In this document: in pieces, positions 7,840 to 17,061 of the stretch
How positions within the stretch are numbered: position 1 is the stretch's first letter
Layout of the letters: every line of letters starts with the position of its first letter
Assembly: GCA_902826455.1 (NCBI GenBank)
Contig: CADEEV010000010.1
Span: 1-64,000, forward strand
Length of the DNA: 64,000 bases
From: an uncultured Acidobacteriota bacterium
GTDB taxonomy: Bacteria; Acidobacteriota; Vicinamibacteria; Fen-336
Direction of reading: 5' to 3'
Position numbers and translations under genes: made by a program
Notes under the pieces: generated by a model
Told to the model about the DNA's origin: nothing
The model's database searches: none
Seen by the model: only the letters and a program-made list of their open reading frames with translations

Positions 7840-8718
7840 ATGCGACCAGATCGCCTCGTACTCGCCGTGGCCTTGATGTTCGTCCAGCCCTCGCGCGCTC
7901 TCGCGGCAGCCGCCGACTGTCATGTCGACGTGCCCTCCGTCTCCATCCCGGAGCTGGCCGAAGCCAGCGGCCTCGCAGCCAGCCGGCGCAGCCCGGGCCT
8001 GCTGTGGTCTCACGCGGACTCGGGCAACGCGCCGGTGCTCGTCGCCCTCGACGCCCACGGGACCGTGAAGGGAAGGGTGGCGCTGCGCGGGGCGACACCC
8101 GTCGACTGGGAAGACGTGGCGGTGGGGTCCTGCGAATCGTCGAGCTGCGTCTACGCCGCCGACATCGGCGACAACAACGGGAGGCGCAAGGGCATCACGA
8201 TCTACCGGTTCCCCGAGCCCCTGCCGACGGATCGTACGACCGGGCCAGCCGAGGCGTTCCGCGGCCAGTTCCCCGACGGGCCTCAGGACGCCGAGGCCTT
8301 CTTCGTCCTGGGCGGTGGAGAGATGTTCGTCGTCACCAAGGGCGACACGGGTCCCGTGGCGCTCTACGCCTTTCCCGTGGCCGCGACGTCCGGGCCGCGG
8401 GTCGCGACGCTGCGGAAGATCGGCGTCCTGCAGCGAGGCAAGATCGACAGGCGGCAGTGGGTGACGGGCGCCAGCGCCTCCCCGGACGGTCGCTGGGTCG
8501 TTCTTCGAACCCACGGCAGCGTCGCCTTCTACGACGCCGCGCGGCTCGTGAAGGGCGACTTCAGCTCGCCCTCCATCTTCGCGCTCACGGGCCTCGGCCA
8601 GCTGCAGGGCGAAGGCGTCGCCCTCGGCGCCAGGGGCGCCGTCTTCCTGGTGGGAGAGGGCGGCGGACGCGGCGCTCCCGGCGTCTTCGGGTCGCTCGCC
8701 TGCCATCTACCGGGCTGA
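7840..8718 (+). CDS. Exported protein of unknown function, beta-propeller-like
   Basis: The 292-residue protein has a cleavable signal peptide (hydrophobic about 6-20, ending ALAAAA) and start ATG 7840 behind a GGAGG site. The mature sequence has repeated short beta-rich blocks: EASGLAASRRSPGLLWSHADSG, WEDVAVGSC, YAADIGDNNGRR, DAEAFFVLGGGEMFVVTKG, TGASASPDGRWVVLRT and QGEGVALGARGAVFLVGEGG. Their spacing suggests a small beta-propeller, similar in style to esterase-like phytase or SdiA-regulated folds, but no catalytic motif is evident. It is first in a plus-strand run with a small membrane protein and an amidohydrolase. I do not recognise a named family. Confidence 0.68.
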   Translation: MRPDRLVLAVALMFVQPSRALAAAADCHVDVPSVSIPELAEASGLAASRRSPGLLWSHADSGNAPVLVALDAHGTVKGRVALRGATPVDWEDVAVGSCESSSCVYAADIGDNNGRRKGITIYRFPEPLPTDRTTGPAEAFRGQFPDGPQDAEAFFVLGGGEMFVVTKGDTGPVALYAFPVAATSGPRVATLRKIGVLQRGKIDRRQWVTGASASPDGRWVVLRTHGSVAFYDAARLVKGDFSSPSIFALTGLGQLQGEGVALGARGAVFLVGEGGGRGAPGVFGSLACHLPG

Positions 8719-8759
8719 CGACCCAGGATGCGCCGCTGCGTGCGATAAGATCGCCCACC

Positions 8760-9197
8760 ATGGCTTCCAAACTGCACACGGCGAGTTGGGTCCTGCTCAC
8801 GATCGTCGGTGGACTGGCCCTGCTGGTCAGCTTCATCTCCGCAAGCCTCGGCTACCGGGGCGACTACCCGATCGGGGGCGTGCCGATCGCCGAGGTGGCG
8901 GCGGGCCGCGAGGCGATCCTGACCGCGCTCCGCGGAATCCGCGGGACGTCCGCGGCCTTCGGCGCCGCATTCGCGGTGCTCTTCCTCAGCACGGCGCTCG
9001 GCCCCTATCGCCGCGGCGAGACGCGCGCGTGGTGGACGCTGTTCCTCGCCATCCTCGCGCTCGTCCTCATCGTCCTCGCGCGCATGCCGCTGCTGGGAAT
9101 CGCCTTCGGCGCGGGAGGGACGGGCCTCGCCATCACGCTCGGCGGGATCACGCTCCTCGCCCTGCTGCTCGACGTCGGACGGCTGCGCGCGCGCTGA
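8760..9197 (+). CDS. Small integral membrane protein of unknown function
   Basis: The 145-residue protein is predicted to have four membrane helices (about 8-28, 58-78, 90-108 and 112-135). A soluble loop (about 30-57, YRGDYPIGGVPIAEV) follows the first helix. There are no enzymatic motifs. It starts at ATG 8760, 41 bases after the preceding gene, and ends 25 bases before the next gene's start, so it is likely co-transcribed. Function not recognised. Confidence 0.65.
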   Translation: MASKLHTASWVLLTIVGGLALLVSFISASLGYRGDYPIGGVPIAEVAAGREAILTALRGIRGTSAAFGAAFAVLFLSTALGPYRRGETRAWWTLFLAILALVLIVLARMPLLGIAFGAGGTGLAITLGGITLLALLLDVGRLRAR

Positions 9198-9222
9198 CCT
9201 GGCCGTGTTAGGGTCCCGGGCC

Positions 9223-10680
9223 ATGAGCCTGGTCCCCGCCCTCGTCCTCCTCGCCGCCGCCGTGTCGCTTGCCGAGACGCTGCCGGAGCAGGCGACCGTC
9301 ATCACGAACGTCACCGTCGTCGGGCCTGCCGGCGTCGTGCCGGGGCAGTCGATCGTGATCGCGGGGGACCGCATCCTGACCGTCGGTCCCGCGCCGGGCA
9401 CGCCGCCGCCGGACACCGCGCGCGTCTTCGACGGCCAGGGCGCCTTCGTGATCGCCGGCCTGTGGGAGATGCACGGCCACCTCGCGTCGTACCCGGGCTC
9501 GCTGCCGCTGTTCGTTGCCTACGGGGTCACGGGCGTGCGCGACATGGGCAACGCGAGCCCGCAGGAGACGCAGGAGCTCGTGCAGTGGCGCGGCGAGATC
9601 GCGGCGCACAAGCGCGTGGGGCCGCGGCTCGTGATCGCGGGGCCGACCGTGGACGGGCCCCGCGGGTACGTCAAGGACACGCGGCTGTTCGTGACGACGG
9701 CGGCCGACGGCCGGCAGGCCGTGGACACGGTCAAGGAGCGCGGCGCCGACTTCGTGAAGGTCCACGACTGGATCGGGCCCGAGGCCTACGAGGCCGTGAT
9801 CGAGGCGGCGCGCGCGAAGGGCATGCCGGTCGCGGGGCACACGCCCGCGGCGATCCCGGCCCGCGACGCGGCCGAGGCGGGGCAGCGCTCGATCGAGCAC
9901 CTCGGCAGCGGGACCGGCGGCTTCCTGCTCGACGTCTCCCGCCGCGAGAAGGCGCTGCGGCGCGAAGTGCTGCAGCACATGGCCCTGGCGCGCGCGGCCG
10001 GCAGCGAGAAGGCGTTCTGGCAGTGGGTGCAGAGCCCGGCTCACTCCCGGGCCCTGCTCGAGTCGTCGGATCCCGCGAAGGCGGCGAGGTTGATGGCGAT
10101 CCTCAAGAAGCACGGGACGTGGCACTGTCCGACGCTCACGGTGATGAGCCCCACGGTGCGTCCTCGGAGCGACGCGGAGAAGCGCTTCGTCTTCGCCTCG
10201 GCCCAGGCCTCCTGCGCGAAGACGCCGCCGCCGGTCGTGCCGTCCACGGCCGAGGCCCTGTTCCGCCGCCAACTGGGCATCGTGGCCGACCTGCAGCGCG
10301 CCGGAGTCGGCTTGCTGACCGGAACCGATACCTCGGCGCCGAACCAGGAGGCCGTCGACGAGTTCGGGACCTGCGACGTGCCGATCGCCGGGCTCTCCGT
10401 GCACGACGAGCTCGAGTGGCTGGTAGTCGCCGGCCTCACGCCCGGGGAGGCGCTGGCGGCTGCGACCTTGGGCCCGGCGCGCTACTTGAAAGAGGAGGCG
10501 ACGGCCGGCAGCGTGGCGGCGGGGAAGCGCGCGGACCTGGTGCTGCTCGAGGCCAACCCGCTCGAGGACATCCGCAACACGCGCCGCATCCGGGCCGTGG
10601 TCTCGGCCGGCCGGCTCTTCGACCGCGAGACCCTGGACGGCTTCCTGGAACAGGCCGCGACCGACGCGAAGGCGCGCTAG
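9223..10680 (+). CDS. Exported amidohydrolase-family protein
   Basis: The 485-residue protein has a signal peptide (about 1-19) and the complete amidohydrolase metal-site pattern: MHGHL (HxH), a Lys in DFVKVHDW, GHTP, SIEHLGSG, and a late Asp in LLTGTDTSAP. The beta-sandwich edges are present, with ITNVTVVGPAGVVPG at the start and SVAAGKRADLVLLEANPLEDI near the end. Relatives act on amide or cyclic amide bonds (imidazolonepropionase-like, prolidase-like). Export places this one outside the cytoplasm, perhaps in peptide or amide scavenging. ATG 9223 is preferred over 9205 because the signal peptide begins there. The substrate is not determinable. Confidence 0.88.
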   Translation: MSLVPALVLLAAAVSLAETLPEQATVITNVTVVGPAGVVPGQSIVIAGDRILTVGPAPGTPPPDTARVFDGQGAFVIAGLWEMHGHLASYPGSLPLFVAYGVTGVRDMGNASPQETQELVQWRGEIAAHKRVGPRLVIAGPTVDGPRGYVKDTRLFVTTAADGRQAVDTVKERGADFVKVHDWIGPEAYEAVIEAARAKGMPVAGHTPAAIPARDAAEAGQRSIEHLGSGTGGFLLDVSRREKALRREVLQHMALARAAGSEKAFWQWVQSPAHSRALLESSDPAKAARLMAILKKHGTWHCPTLTVMSPTVRPRSDAEKRFVFASAQASCAKTPPPVVPSTAEALFRRQLGIVADLQRAGVGLLTGTDTSAPNQEAVDEFGTCDVPIAGLSVHDELEWLVVAGLTPGEALAAATLGPARYLKEEATAGSVAAGKRADLVLLEANPLEDIRNTRRIRAVVSAGRLFDRETLDGFLEQAATDAKAR

Positions 10681-10711
10681 CCGGCGCGGCGCGGGGTGTA
10701 CAATCCGCGCC

Positions 10712-11566
10712 ATGAAGCCAAGCGCCGCCGCTCTCTTCCTGGTCGCCTTCGCACCCCTGGCCGCGGCCCAACCGGCCAAGCCGGTGTACGTGAAGGGCTG
10801 GGCCGTCACGGCCGACATCGAAGCCCTGGCGCCCGCGATGAAGGCCCCGGGAAAGGCCGCCCCTGAAGCCCAGGCGCTGGTCGGCGCGCTCCACAACACG
10901 TCGAAGCTGTCGAGCCGCTTCACCCTGGCCCAGGACATCTCGCGCCAGGAGATCCTCAGCACCGACTTCATCCTGCCCGCGGGCACGCTGGTCATCCACA
11001 AGGCCGGCGACCGCTTCTACGTCATCGCCAACGCGAAGCAGAAGAGCTACGTTGTGATGGACGCGTCGGAGCTGTTCACGGCCCTCGAGGGCGGGGCCGG
11101 GATCGTGAACACGCAGTACCAGGCGAAGGTCGACCACACGAGCGAGCGCCGCGACATCGCGGGCTACCCCTGCCGGAAGAGCATCCTGACGGTGACCTAC
11201 GCGAGCGCCATTCCCTTCGAGAACGACCGGATCCTGGTGCAGCAGCAGAACCAGATCGAGATCTGGCACACCTCGTTCCTGCCGTCGCGGGCGGCGATGG
11301 ACCACCTCTTCTTCCGCTTCCAGCAGGACAAGACGGGCACGGTCAGCAAGGTGGTGGGCGAGGAGCTCGGCTTCCCGATGGAGGTGCGCTTCGTGATCAC
11401 CCAGGCGGGCGCCAAGAAGTCCGACGCGATCCAGCCCGGCTCGTTCCACTACCTCGTGACCGCCGTGAGCCAGGAGCCGAAGCTCGACGTGGTCGACTTC
11501 AACATCCCGCCGACCGACTATCGCAAGCTCGAGAAGAACCCCTACTTCGCCGGGATGGTCCGCTAG
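10712..11566 (+). CDS. Exported DUF4412-like protein
   Basis: The 284-residue protein has a signal peptide (about 1-19, AAAQ cleavage). The body alternates beta-strands typical of a lipocalin- or LolA-like sheet: VIHKAGDRFYVIANAKQKSYVVMD, then ERRDIAGYPCRKSILTVTY and IEIWHTSFLPSRAAMDHLF. This pattern (a salt or metal statement, then 'conjugated' Cys, then W-H-T) is like DUF4412 proteins of unknown role. Only one Cys lies in the mature part, so no disulfide. It lies 31 bases after the amidohydrolase gene and may be co-transcribed. Its stop is interleaved with the convergent gene's stop in CTAG (11563-11566). The assignment to DUF4412 is tentative. Confidence 0.58.
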   Translation: MKPSAAALFLVAFAPLAAAQPAKPVYVKGWAVTADIEALAPAMKAPGKAAPEAQALVGALHNTSKLSSRFTLAQDISRQEILSTDFILPAGTLVIHKAGDRFYVIANAKQKSYVVMDASELFTALEGGAGIVNTQYQAKVDHTSERRDIAGYPCRKSILTVTYASAIPFENDRILVQQQNQIEIWHTSFLPSRAAMDHLFFRFQQDKTGTVSKVVGEELGFPMEVRFVITQAGAKKSDAIQPGSFHYLVTAVSQEPKLDVVDFNIPPTDYRKLEKNPYFAGMVR

Positions 11567-14412
11567 CCCTCGCGCCGGTCGAGGCGGCGCAGCGAGCGCG
11601 TGGTCGCCGCCAGCAGCAGGATCCCGAATCCCGCCAGCGCCGCGGCGTCGACGCTCGCGGCGTGCTTCCAGCCGGCCCGGGCGGCCAGCTCCTCGGGCCA
11701 CGAGCTGGTCCACGTCATCTCCACGACGCTGCGGTAGTTGAACATCGAGTAGCCGTCCTGGAGCATGCCCTCGAAGCGGCTGCGGCGCATGAGGGCCGGC
11801 GCGCCGCCGTCGAGCTTCGCGGCCATCGCGTCGTCGTCCATGGCTTCGTCGGGCGCGAGGGCCACGCGTCGCAAGAGGTCGTAGCTCCACCAGGTGGGCA
11901 TCGCGCGCGCGATGATCCCGGCCGGGCCCTTCATGTCCATCTGCACCGCCGGGATCGTGAACAGCACCTGGGGGATCAGGAGGATCGGCAGCAGCGTCAT
12001 GGCACGGTCGGGCGTCGCCACGACGGCCGAGAGCGCCAGGCCGAGGAGGATGCCGACGAGGGAGGCCGCGAGCATCCCCGCGAAGAGCAACGGCCCCGAG
12101 CCCGGGATCCCGAACCAGCGGTCGAGGATCACGAGGAAGAGCACGCACTGCACGGCCGCGAGGCCGAGCTGGACCACGACCTTGCTGAGCACGTAGGGAA
12201 GGATGCGCAGGTTCACGAGCCGCTCGCGCAGGTAGATGCCGCGCTCCTTGACGATCTCGCGGGCGGCGTTCGAGCAGCCGAACCAGACCGCCGTGAGGGC
12301 CAGCAGGAACAGGATCGTGTTCTTCGGCTTGGTGAACGCGACGTCGCTCCGGCCGTAGAGCAGCGACAGGCCGATGAGCGCCGCGATCAGCGGCGCCTGG
12401 CCGACCAGGAGCAGCGCGTTGCGCGCGTCCCGCGTCAGGGTGGTGAAGTAGCGCGCCGTGAGGATCGCGAGCTGGCGCAGCGGACCCGCCCCCGTGGCGC
12501 TCGAGGGCGCGTCGCGGCGCGTCTCGCCCGGGTGCGCCTTCGCGAGGGGCGACGCCACGCGCTCCGCGTGCTGCGGGCTCGCGCGGAACGCCTGCTGCCA
12601 CTCCGCCGCGGTCTGTTCCTTGAGCCGCGCGTAGAGGTTCACCATGTGGTCGATGCTGAAGTGGCCGCGAGCCTCGGCGGCCGAGCCGTGGAAGACCAGC
12701 TTGCCGTCGACCAGCAGCACGATGCCGTCGCACAGGTGGATGTTGTCGAGGGTGTGGGTCACGAGCACGACCGTCTTGCCCTTGTAGGACAGCTCGCGGA
12801 GCAGCAGCATCAGCGCTTCCTCGAGCCCCGGGTCGAGGCCGCTCGTGGGCTCGTCGAGGAACAGGAGCGCCGGCTCGGTCAGGAGCTCGGCGGCGATCGA
12901 CACGCGCTTGCGCTGGCCGCCCGAGAGCCGGTGGATCGGCGTGTCCGCGCGCTCGGTGAGCTCGAGGGTCGCGAGGACGTCGGCGATCCGCTTCTTGCGC
13001 TCGGCCGGCGTCGTGTCCGGAGGCAGCCGCAGGCGCGCGGTGTAGTCGAGGCTCTGGGCCACGGTGAGCTCGGCGTGGACGATGTCTTCCTGGGGCACGT
13101 GGCCGAGGGAGGACTTCAGCAGCTCGAAGGCGTCGTAGAGGTCGGTGCCGTTCAGCGAGACGCTGCCGGCGTCGGCGGGCCGCGCCCCGGACAACGCCTT
13201 CAGGAGCGTCGACTTGCCGGCGCCCGAGGGGCCGATCGAGGCCGTGAAGGAGCCCGGGGGCAGGCTGAGCGACACGTCGTCGAGGATCGCGCGGGAGCCC
13301 GCGGTCACGCACAGCGCGCGGGCGTCGAGTCGCGCGCGGTTGCGGGTGTCCACGAGGCGGAAGCCGTCTCTCCCGATCTCCAGTGCGAAGGGCCCGATCA
13401 CCACGCGGTCGCCGCTCTCGAGCGCCGCGCTCGAGAGGCGCTCGCCGTTGAGATACGTCCCGTTGGCGCTGCCCAGGTCCTCGATGCGCAGCGCGCCTTC
13501 GTGGCGCGAGAGGCGCGCGTGGGCGCGGCTCACGATGGGGGAGTCGAGGCGCAGGCCGGCGTCGACGCCCCGGCCGATCGAGAGCGGCGCCTCGGGAAGG
13601 GGCCACTCGCTCACGAGGGAGCCCGCGCGGGTGCGCTTCGCGAGCTCGGCGAAGGCCGGGATCACCACCGTGGCCTGCGTCGAGCGCTCCGCCGTGTCCG
13701 CGGCGAGGACCCCGAGGAGGAGCTCCGGTCCTCCCGGTCCGAGGCCGATCCGGTCGCCGTCCGCGAGGGCCGCGCGCTCGACCCGATGCCCGTTCAGGTA
13801 CGTGCCGTTCGTGCTCTCGAGGTCCATGAGCACGAACGAGCCCGAGAGCCGCACCACCTTCGCGTGCTGGTCGGAGACGATGCGATCGTCCGGCGTCCAC
13901 ACCGTGCTGCCGGCCGCGCGCCCCAGGCGCACGACCGCGCCCGCGGCCTCGACGACGGCCCCGGAGCGTGCGCCCGAGACGAACGTGAAGCGCAGGCGCG
14001 TGCCCGGCTCCGCGGCGGCGAGTACTCGTCCCGCGGCCGCCTCGGGACGCGGCGGCGCCGTCGTCGCCGCGGCGACCGGCGGCGCCACGACGATCGTGCC
14101 CGTCGCCTCGCCGAACTCGACGCGCAGCCAGGGCCCGTCGACGCCGAGCTGGAACTCGTCGCCGTCGTGGAGCTCGGCTTCCTCGATGTCGTGGCCGGTC
14201 AGGAACGTCCCGCTCCGGCTGTCGAGATCCCGGAGCAGCAGCGTCTCGCCGTCGACGCGCAGCGCCGCGTGACGACGGCTCACCGCGCGCTCCTCGGCCC
14301 CGAACACGACCTGCGCCACGGCGGGGTCGCGGCCCAGGATCACCTCGGCGCCCTCGAGCTCGCGAATGCGGCCCGCGAGCGTGCCGGTGACGTGGATCAG
14401 TCGGTATCTCAA
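11563..14412 (-). CDS. Triple-FHA ABC-2 type transporter (ATPase and permease in one chain)
   Basis: The 949-residue single polypeptide begins with three FHA phosphothreonine-binding domains (about 20-100, 155-235, 275-350). Each has the GR...SR/SDxHA...NGT/GTF signature, e.g. STNGTYLNG and SANGTYLNG. An ABC ATPase follows (about 365-600: GPSGAGKST, LSGGQRKRVSIAAELL, LFLDEPTSGLD). An ABC2-type membrane domain of about six helices completes the chain (about 665-940). The ATPase-before-membrane order matches ABCG/White exporters. FHA domains imply control by Ser/Thr phosphorylation, but no kinase gene lies in the window. A minus-strand TACAAT at 14446-14441 is a possible -10. Cargo unknown. Confidence 0.9.
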   Translation of the reverse strand: MRYRLIHVTGTLAGRIRELEGAEVILGRDPAVAQVVFGAEERAVSRRHAALRVDGETLLLRDLDSRSGTFLTGHDIEEAELHDGDEFQLGVDGPWLRVEFGEATGTIVVAPPVAAATTAPPRPEAAAGRVLAAAEPGTRLRFTFVSGARSGAVVEAAGAVVRLGRAAGSTVWTPDDRIVSDQHAKVVRLSGSFVLMDLESTNGTYLNGHRVERAALADGDRIGLGPGGPELLLGVLAADTAERSTQATVVIPAFAELAKRTRAGSLVSEWPLPEAPLSIGRGVDAGLRLDSPIVSRAHARLSRHEGALRIEDLGSANGTYLNGERLSSAALESGDRVVIGPFALEIGRDGFRLVDTRNRARLDARALCVTAGSRAILDDVSLSLPPGSFTASIGPSGAGKSTLLKALSGARPADAGSVSLNGTDLYDAFELLKSSLGHVPQEDIVHAELTVAQSLDYTARLRLPPDTTPAERKKRIADVLATLELTERADTPIHRLSGGQRKRVSIAAELLTEPALLFLDEPTSGLDPGLEEALMLLLRELSYKGKTVVLVTHTLDNIHLCDGIVLLVDGKLVFHGSAAEARGHFSIDHMVNLYARLKEQTAAEWQQAFRASPQHAERVASPLAKAHPGETRRDAPSSATGAGPLRQLAILTARYFTTLTRDARNALLLVGQAPLIAALIGLSLLYGRSDVAFTKPKNTILFLLALTAVWFGCSNAAREIVKERGIYLRERLVNLRILPYVLSKVVVQLGLAAVQCVLFLVILDRWFGIPGSGPLLFAGMLAASLVGILLGLALSAVVATPDRAMTLLPILLIPQVLFTIPAVQMDMKGPAGIIARAMPTWWSYDLLRRVALAPDEAMDDDAMAAKLDGGAPALMRRSRFEGMLQDGYSMFNYRSVVEMTWTSSWPEELAARAGWKHAASVDAAALAGFGILLLAATTRSLRRLDRREG

Positions 14413-14459
14413 GGGTCTCGTGGTTTCCGGCGACCGTCGAATTGTAGTCGAATGGGCGC

Positions 14460-16154
14460 GTGACCCCGCGCTCGCGCGCCGTCTCTTCGCTGCTCAACGT
14501 CGCGCTCGGCTTCGGGGTGACCCTGCTGGTCGCCGCGGCGTTCGAGGGCGGCGCGCGCTGGCTCGAGGGCGAGCCGCCGGCCAGCAAGCGCGCCGACTAC
14601 CTCTGGGACTGGGAGGAGCGCTGGGACGGCGAGTTCTACACCGTGGGCTCGAACTCCGCGGGCTGGCCGCGCTCCCAGGAGTGGAACGCCGACGGGCTGC
14701 GCGACCGCGCACACTCCCACGACGCGGTCGAGGGCACCTGGCGCGTCGCGATCCTCGGCGACAGCGTCACCCTGGGCGCCGGCATCAAGGCCTCCGAGGC
14801 CTACCCGCAGGTGCTGCAGGCCCGCCTCGACGCGGCGGGACAGGCCGTCGAGGTGCTGAACGTCGCGCTCTGGGGATGGTCGACCCGCCAGGAGCGGCTG
14901 GCCTACGAGCGGATCGTGCGGGCCTACCGCCCGAACCAGGTGATCCTCGCCGTGTGTCTCAACGACATCGCGGAGCTGCAGAACAACCTCACGCGACCCG
15001 CGCCGTGGCTCGCCGCGCTCCACGCGCGCTCGGCCCTCGTGCGGCGCCTCGTGAACGCCCAGGGCCGCGAGATCGCGAGCGTCGAGGAGCTGTTCACGGC
15101 GCCCGACGCCCCGCGCGTGCGCCAGGGCTACGAGCGCTTCTTCGAGGAGCTGCGCACGCTGCGGGCCGAGGTCGAGAAGGACGGCGCGAGCCTCGCGGTG
15201 CTCGTGTTCCCGTTCCGCTTCCAGGTCGAGGCGAAGTCGCCCGAGCCCCTCGCTCAGCGAAGGATCGACGCGTTCTGCGCGGCCGAGCGCCTGCGCTGTC
15301 ACGACCTCCTGCCGGCGCTCGCGGCCGCGGGGAAGAGCGCCTTCGTGGACTACGACCACCTGAGCCCGTCCGGCGCCGGGATCGCGGCCGACGCGATCCT
15401 GGCGAGCGGGTTGATCGGCCCGCACCCGTTCGAAGCGACGCTGCCGAAGGCCACCGACGCGGTCGAGTCCCTGGTCGCGAGCCTCGGCGATCCTGGGGCG
15501 GCCCGGCGCGCGGCGGCGGCGCGGGCGCTGATGGGGAAGGGATCCGCGGCGCGCCCGGCGTTGTCCGCGCTCTTCACCGCCCTCGGCGACGAGCGCGAGG
15601 CGGTGCGCTGGGCCGCGGCTCAGGCCCTGGACGCGATCGGCGTCTCGGCCGCGGACGAACCGATGCTCGAGGCGGCTCTCGTGAACGACGACGCCTACGT
15701 GCGTGCCTTCGCGGCCTACGCCCTCGGGGGCAGCGGCGAGGCGGCCCGGTCTGCCGTGCCGGCCTTGATCGAGGCCTACGAGAAGGAAGAGGCCGAGGGC
15801 CGGGGCACGGCCGTCGGGGCCCTCGGCCAGCTCGGGCCGATCGCGAAGGAGGCGGTGCCGGCGCTGATCGCGGGGCTCCGCAACCCTCGCAATCACCGGC
15901 GCTGGGCGACCGCGCGTGCCCTGGGTCGGATCGGGCCCGAGGCCCGCGGGGCGGTGCCGGCGCTCATCGCCGTGCTGGCCGACGCGAACAACCACGTGCG
16001 GGTCCATGCGGCGCAAGCCCTGGGCCGCATCGGCGTCGACGCGGCCGCAGCCGTGCCGGCCCTGACCGCGGCCACCCGGGATCCCGACGACGGCGTGCGG
16101 CGCGAGGCGGCCACGGCCCTCGCGCGCATCCGGGGCCTGCCGCCCGCCTCCTGA
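14460..16154 (+). CDS. Membrane-anchored SGNH hydrolase fused to HEAT repeats
   Basis: The 564-residue protein has an N-terminal signal-anchor (about 10-28). An SGNH/GDSL domain (about 93-318) has block I GDSVTLGAG (Ser102), LNVALWGWS, block III CLNDI and a C-terminal DYDHLSPSG block with Asp297/His300. The second half (about 335-560) is a run of roughly seven 31-35-residue HEAT/PBS-type repeats: DEREAVRWAAAQALDAIG, NDDAYVRAFAAYALGGSG and similar units with AVPALI between. SGNH enzymes deacylate or esterify carbohydrates and lipids; HEAT solenoids bind proteins. The fusion suggests a scaffolded envelope esterase. GTG 14460 starts 47 bases from the divergent FHA transporter start. Confidence 0.85.
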   Translation: MTPRSRAVSSLLNVALGFGVTLLVAAAFEGGARWLEGEPPASKRADYLWDWEERWDGEFYTVGSNSAGWPRSQEWNADGLRDRAHSHDAVEGTWRVAILGDSVTLGAGIKASEAYPQVLQARLDAAGQAVEVLNVALWGWSTRQERLAYERIVRAYRPNQVILAVCLNDIAELQNNLTRPAPWLAALHARSALVRRLVNAQGREIASVEELFTAPDAPRVRQGYERFFEELRTLRAEVEKDGASLAVLVFPFRFQVEAKSPEPLAQRRIDAFCAAERLRCHDLLPALAAAGKSAFVDYDHLSPSGAGIAADAILASGLIGPHPFEATLPKATDAVESLVASLGDPGAARRAAAARALMGKGSAARPALSALFTALGDEREAVRWAAAQALDAIGVSAADEPMLEAALVNDDAYVRAFAAYALGGSGEAARSAVPALIEAYEKEEAEGRGTAVGALGQLGPIAKEAVPALIAGLRNPRNHRRWATARALGRIGPEARGAVPALIAVLADANNHVRVHAAQALGRIGVDAAAAVPALTAATRDPDDGVRREAATALARIRGLPPAS

Positions 16155-16165
16155 GGGGAGGCATG

Positions 16166-16185
16166 TGCCAGGCTCATGGCTGGCA
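16166..16185. repeat. Inverted repeat TGCCAG-N8-CTGGCA before HAD gene
   Basis: A perfect 6-bp inverted repeat with an 8-base spacer sits 11 bases after the SGNH-HEAT stop and about 50 bases before the HAD gene start. TAGAAT at 16190-16195 just downstream could be a -10 element. No T tract follows, so an operator is as likely as a terminator. Function unproven. Confidence 0.35.
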
Positions 16186-16234
16186 TGATTAGAATGAACT
16201 GGACCGATGAGAGACCGGTTCCGTATTGTTGGTC

Positions 16235-17053
16235 ATGAACGCTACCGCCCCGCACAAGTCCTACCTGCTGGTGAGCGACTTCGACCAGACCCTGAGCTTC
16301 AACGACTCCGGCCTCGTGCTGAGCGAGCTGCTCGGCACGGCCGGCTTCGAGAGCAAGGTCGCGGGCCTCGCGCGCATCAACCTCGTCCAGCAGGGCGGCG
16401 AGCTCGCCTACCTGCTCCTCCACGACCCGGAGTACCGCCAGGTGCGCCGCGAGCATCTCGTCGCGGCCGGCAAGCGGATCCGCCTGCGCCACAACCTGCC
16501 GCGCCTCGTCGAGATCCTGGAGGACGGCATCGACGGCTTCCAGTTCGGCTTCTACGTCGTGTCGGCGGCGCCCGAGGAGATCGTCCAGTCGGCCCTCGAA
16601 GGCATCATTCCGCCGGACCACATCTTCGGCACGCGCTTCCACTACGACGCGAAGGGCGAGATCGAGTCGATCGCGCGCGTCGCGGCGGGCTACGGCAAGG
16701 TGGCGGTGCTCTCGGAGCTGCACACCCGCCTCCACGTCAGCCCCGACCACGTGGTCTACGTGGGCGACGGCAGCTCCGACGTCCACGTCATGCTCCACGT
16801 GAACCGCCTCGACGGCTACACGATCGCCGTCTCCGAGAACAAGTACCTGGCCCCGATCGCGCGCCGCACGATCCTGAGCGAGGACTCCCTCAGCGTGCTG
16901 GTGCCGATCCTCGAGGACATCGTGGGCTGGCGCGACCCGCTGCGGATCCGGGCGCTGTTCGAGCGCCACGGCCTGCAGATCCAGGAGTGGGACAAGGTGC
17001 GCACCGACTTCCTGACGATCCGCGAGGCGCCGGCGCCCACCCTCCCCGCCTGA
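16235..17053 (+). CDS. HAD-superfamily phosphatase (phosphoserine phosphatase-like)
   Basis: The 272-residue cytoplasmic protein has motif I DFDQTL (nucleophile Asp15, acid Asp17), motif II VVSAAP with the conserved Ser, and motif [19 protein letters not shown] helical cap lies between I and II (about 25-95). The order and D-x-D-x-T pattern match the SerB/PSP-like HAD subfamily, acting on small phosphoesters. The substrate cannot be decided. ATG 16235 is preferred over two upstream in-frame TTG codons. It converges with the GGDEF gene, with an 8-base gap, and shows no operon partner. Confidence in fold is high, in substrate low. Confidence 0.85.
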   Translation: MNATAPHKSYLLVSDFDQTLSFNDSGLVLSELLGTAGFESKVAGLARINLVQQGGELAYLLLHDPEYRQVRREHLVAAGKRIRLRHNLPRLVEILEDGIDGFQFGFYVVSAAPEEIVQSALEGIIPPDHIFGTRFHYDAKGEIESIARVAAGYGKVAVLSELHTRLHVSPDHVVYVGDGSSDVHVMLHVNRLDGYTIAVSENKYLAPIARRTILSEDSLSVLVPILEDIVGWRDPLRIRALFERHGLQIQEWDKVRTDFLTIREAPAPTLPA

Positions 17054-17061
17054 CGGGCGGC

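Noticed and set aside
9208-11001. Minus-strand frame opposite the amidohydrolase
   Set aside because: No motifs, composition typical of antisense frames, and the plus strand has a complete metal-site pattern.
16166-16185. Intrinsic terminator of the SGNH-HEAT gene
   Set aside because: The stem is only 6 bp with no following T run, so it is listed only as an inverted repeat.
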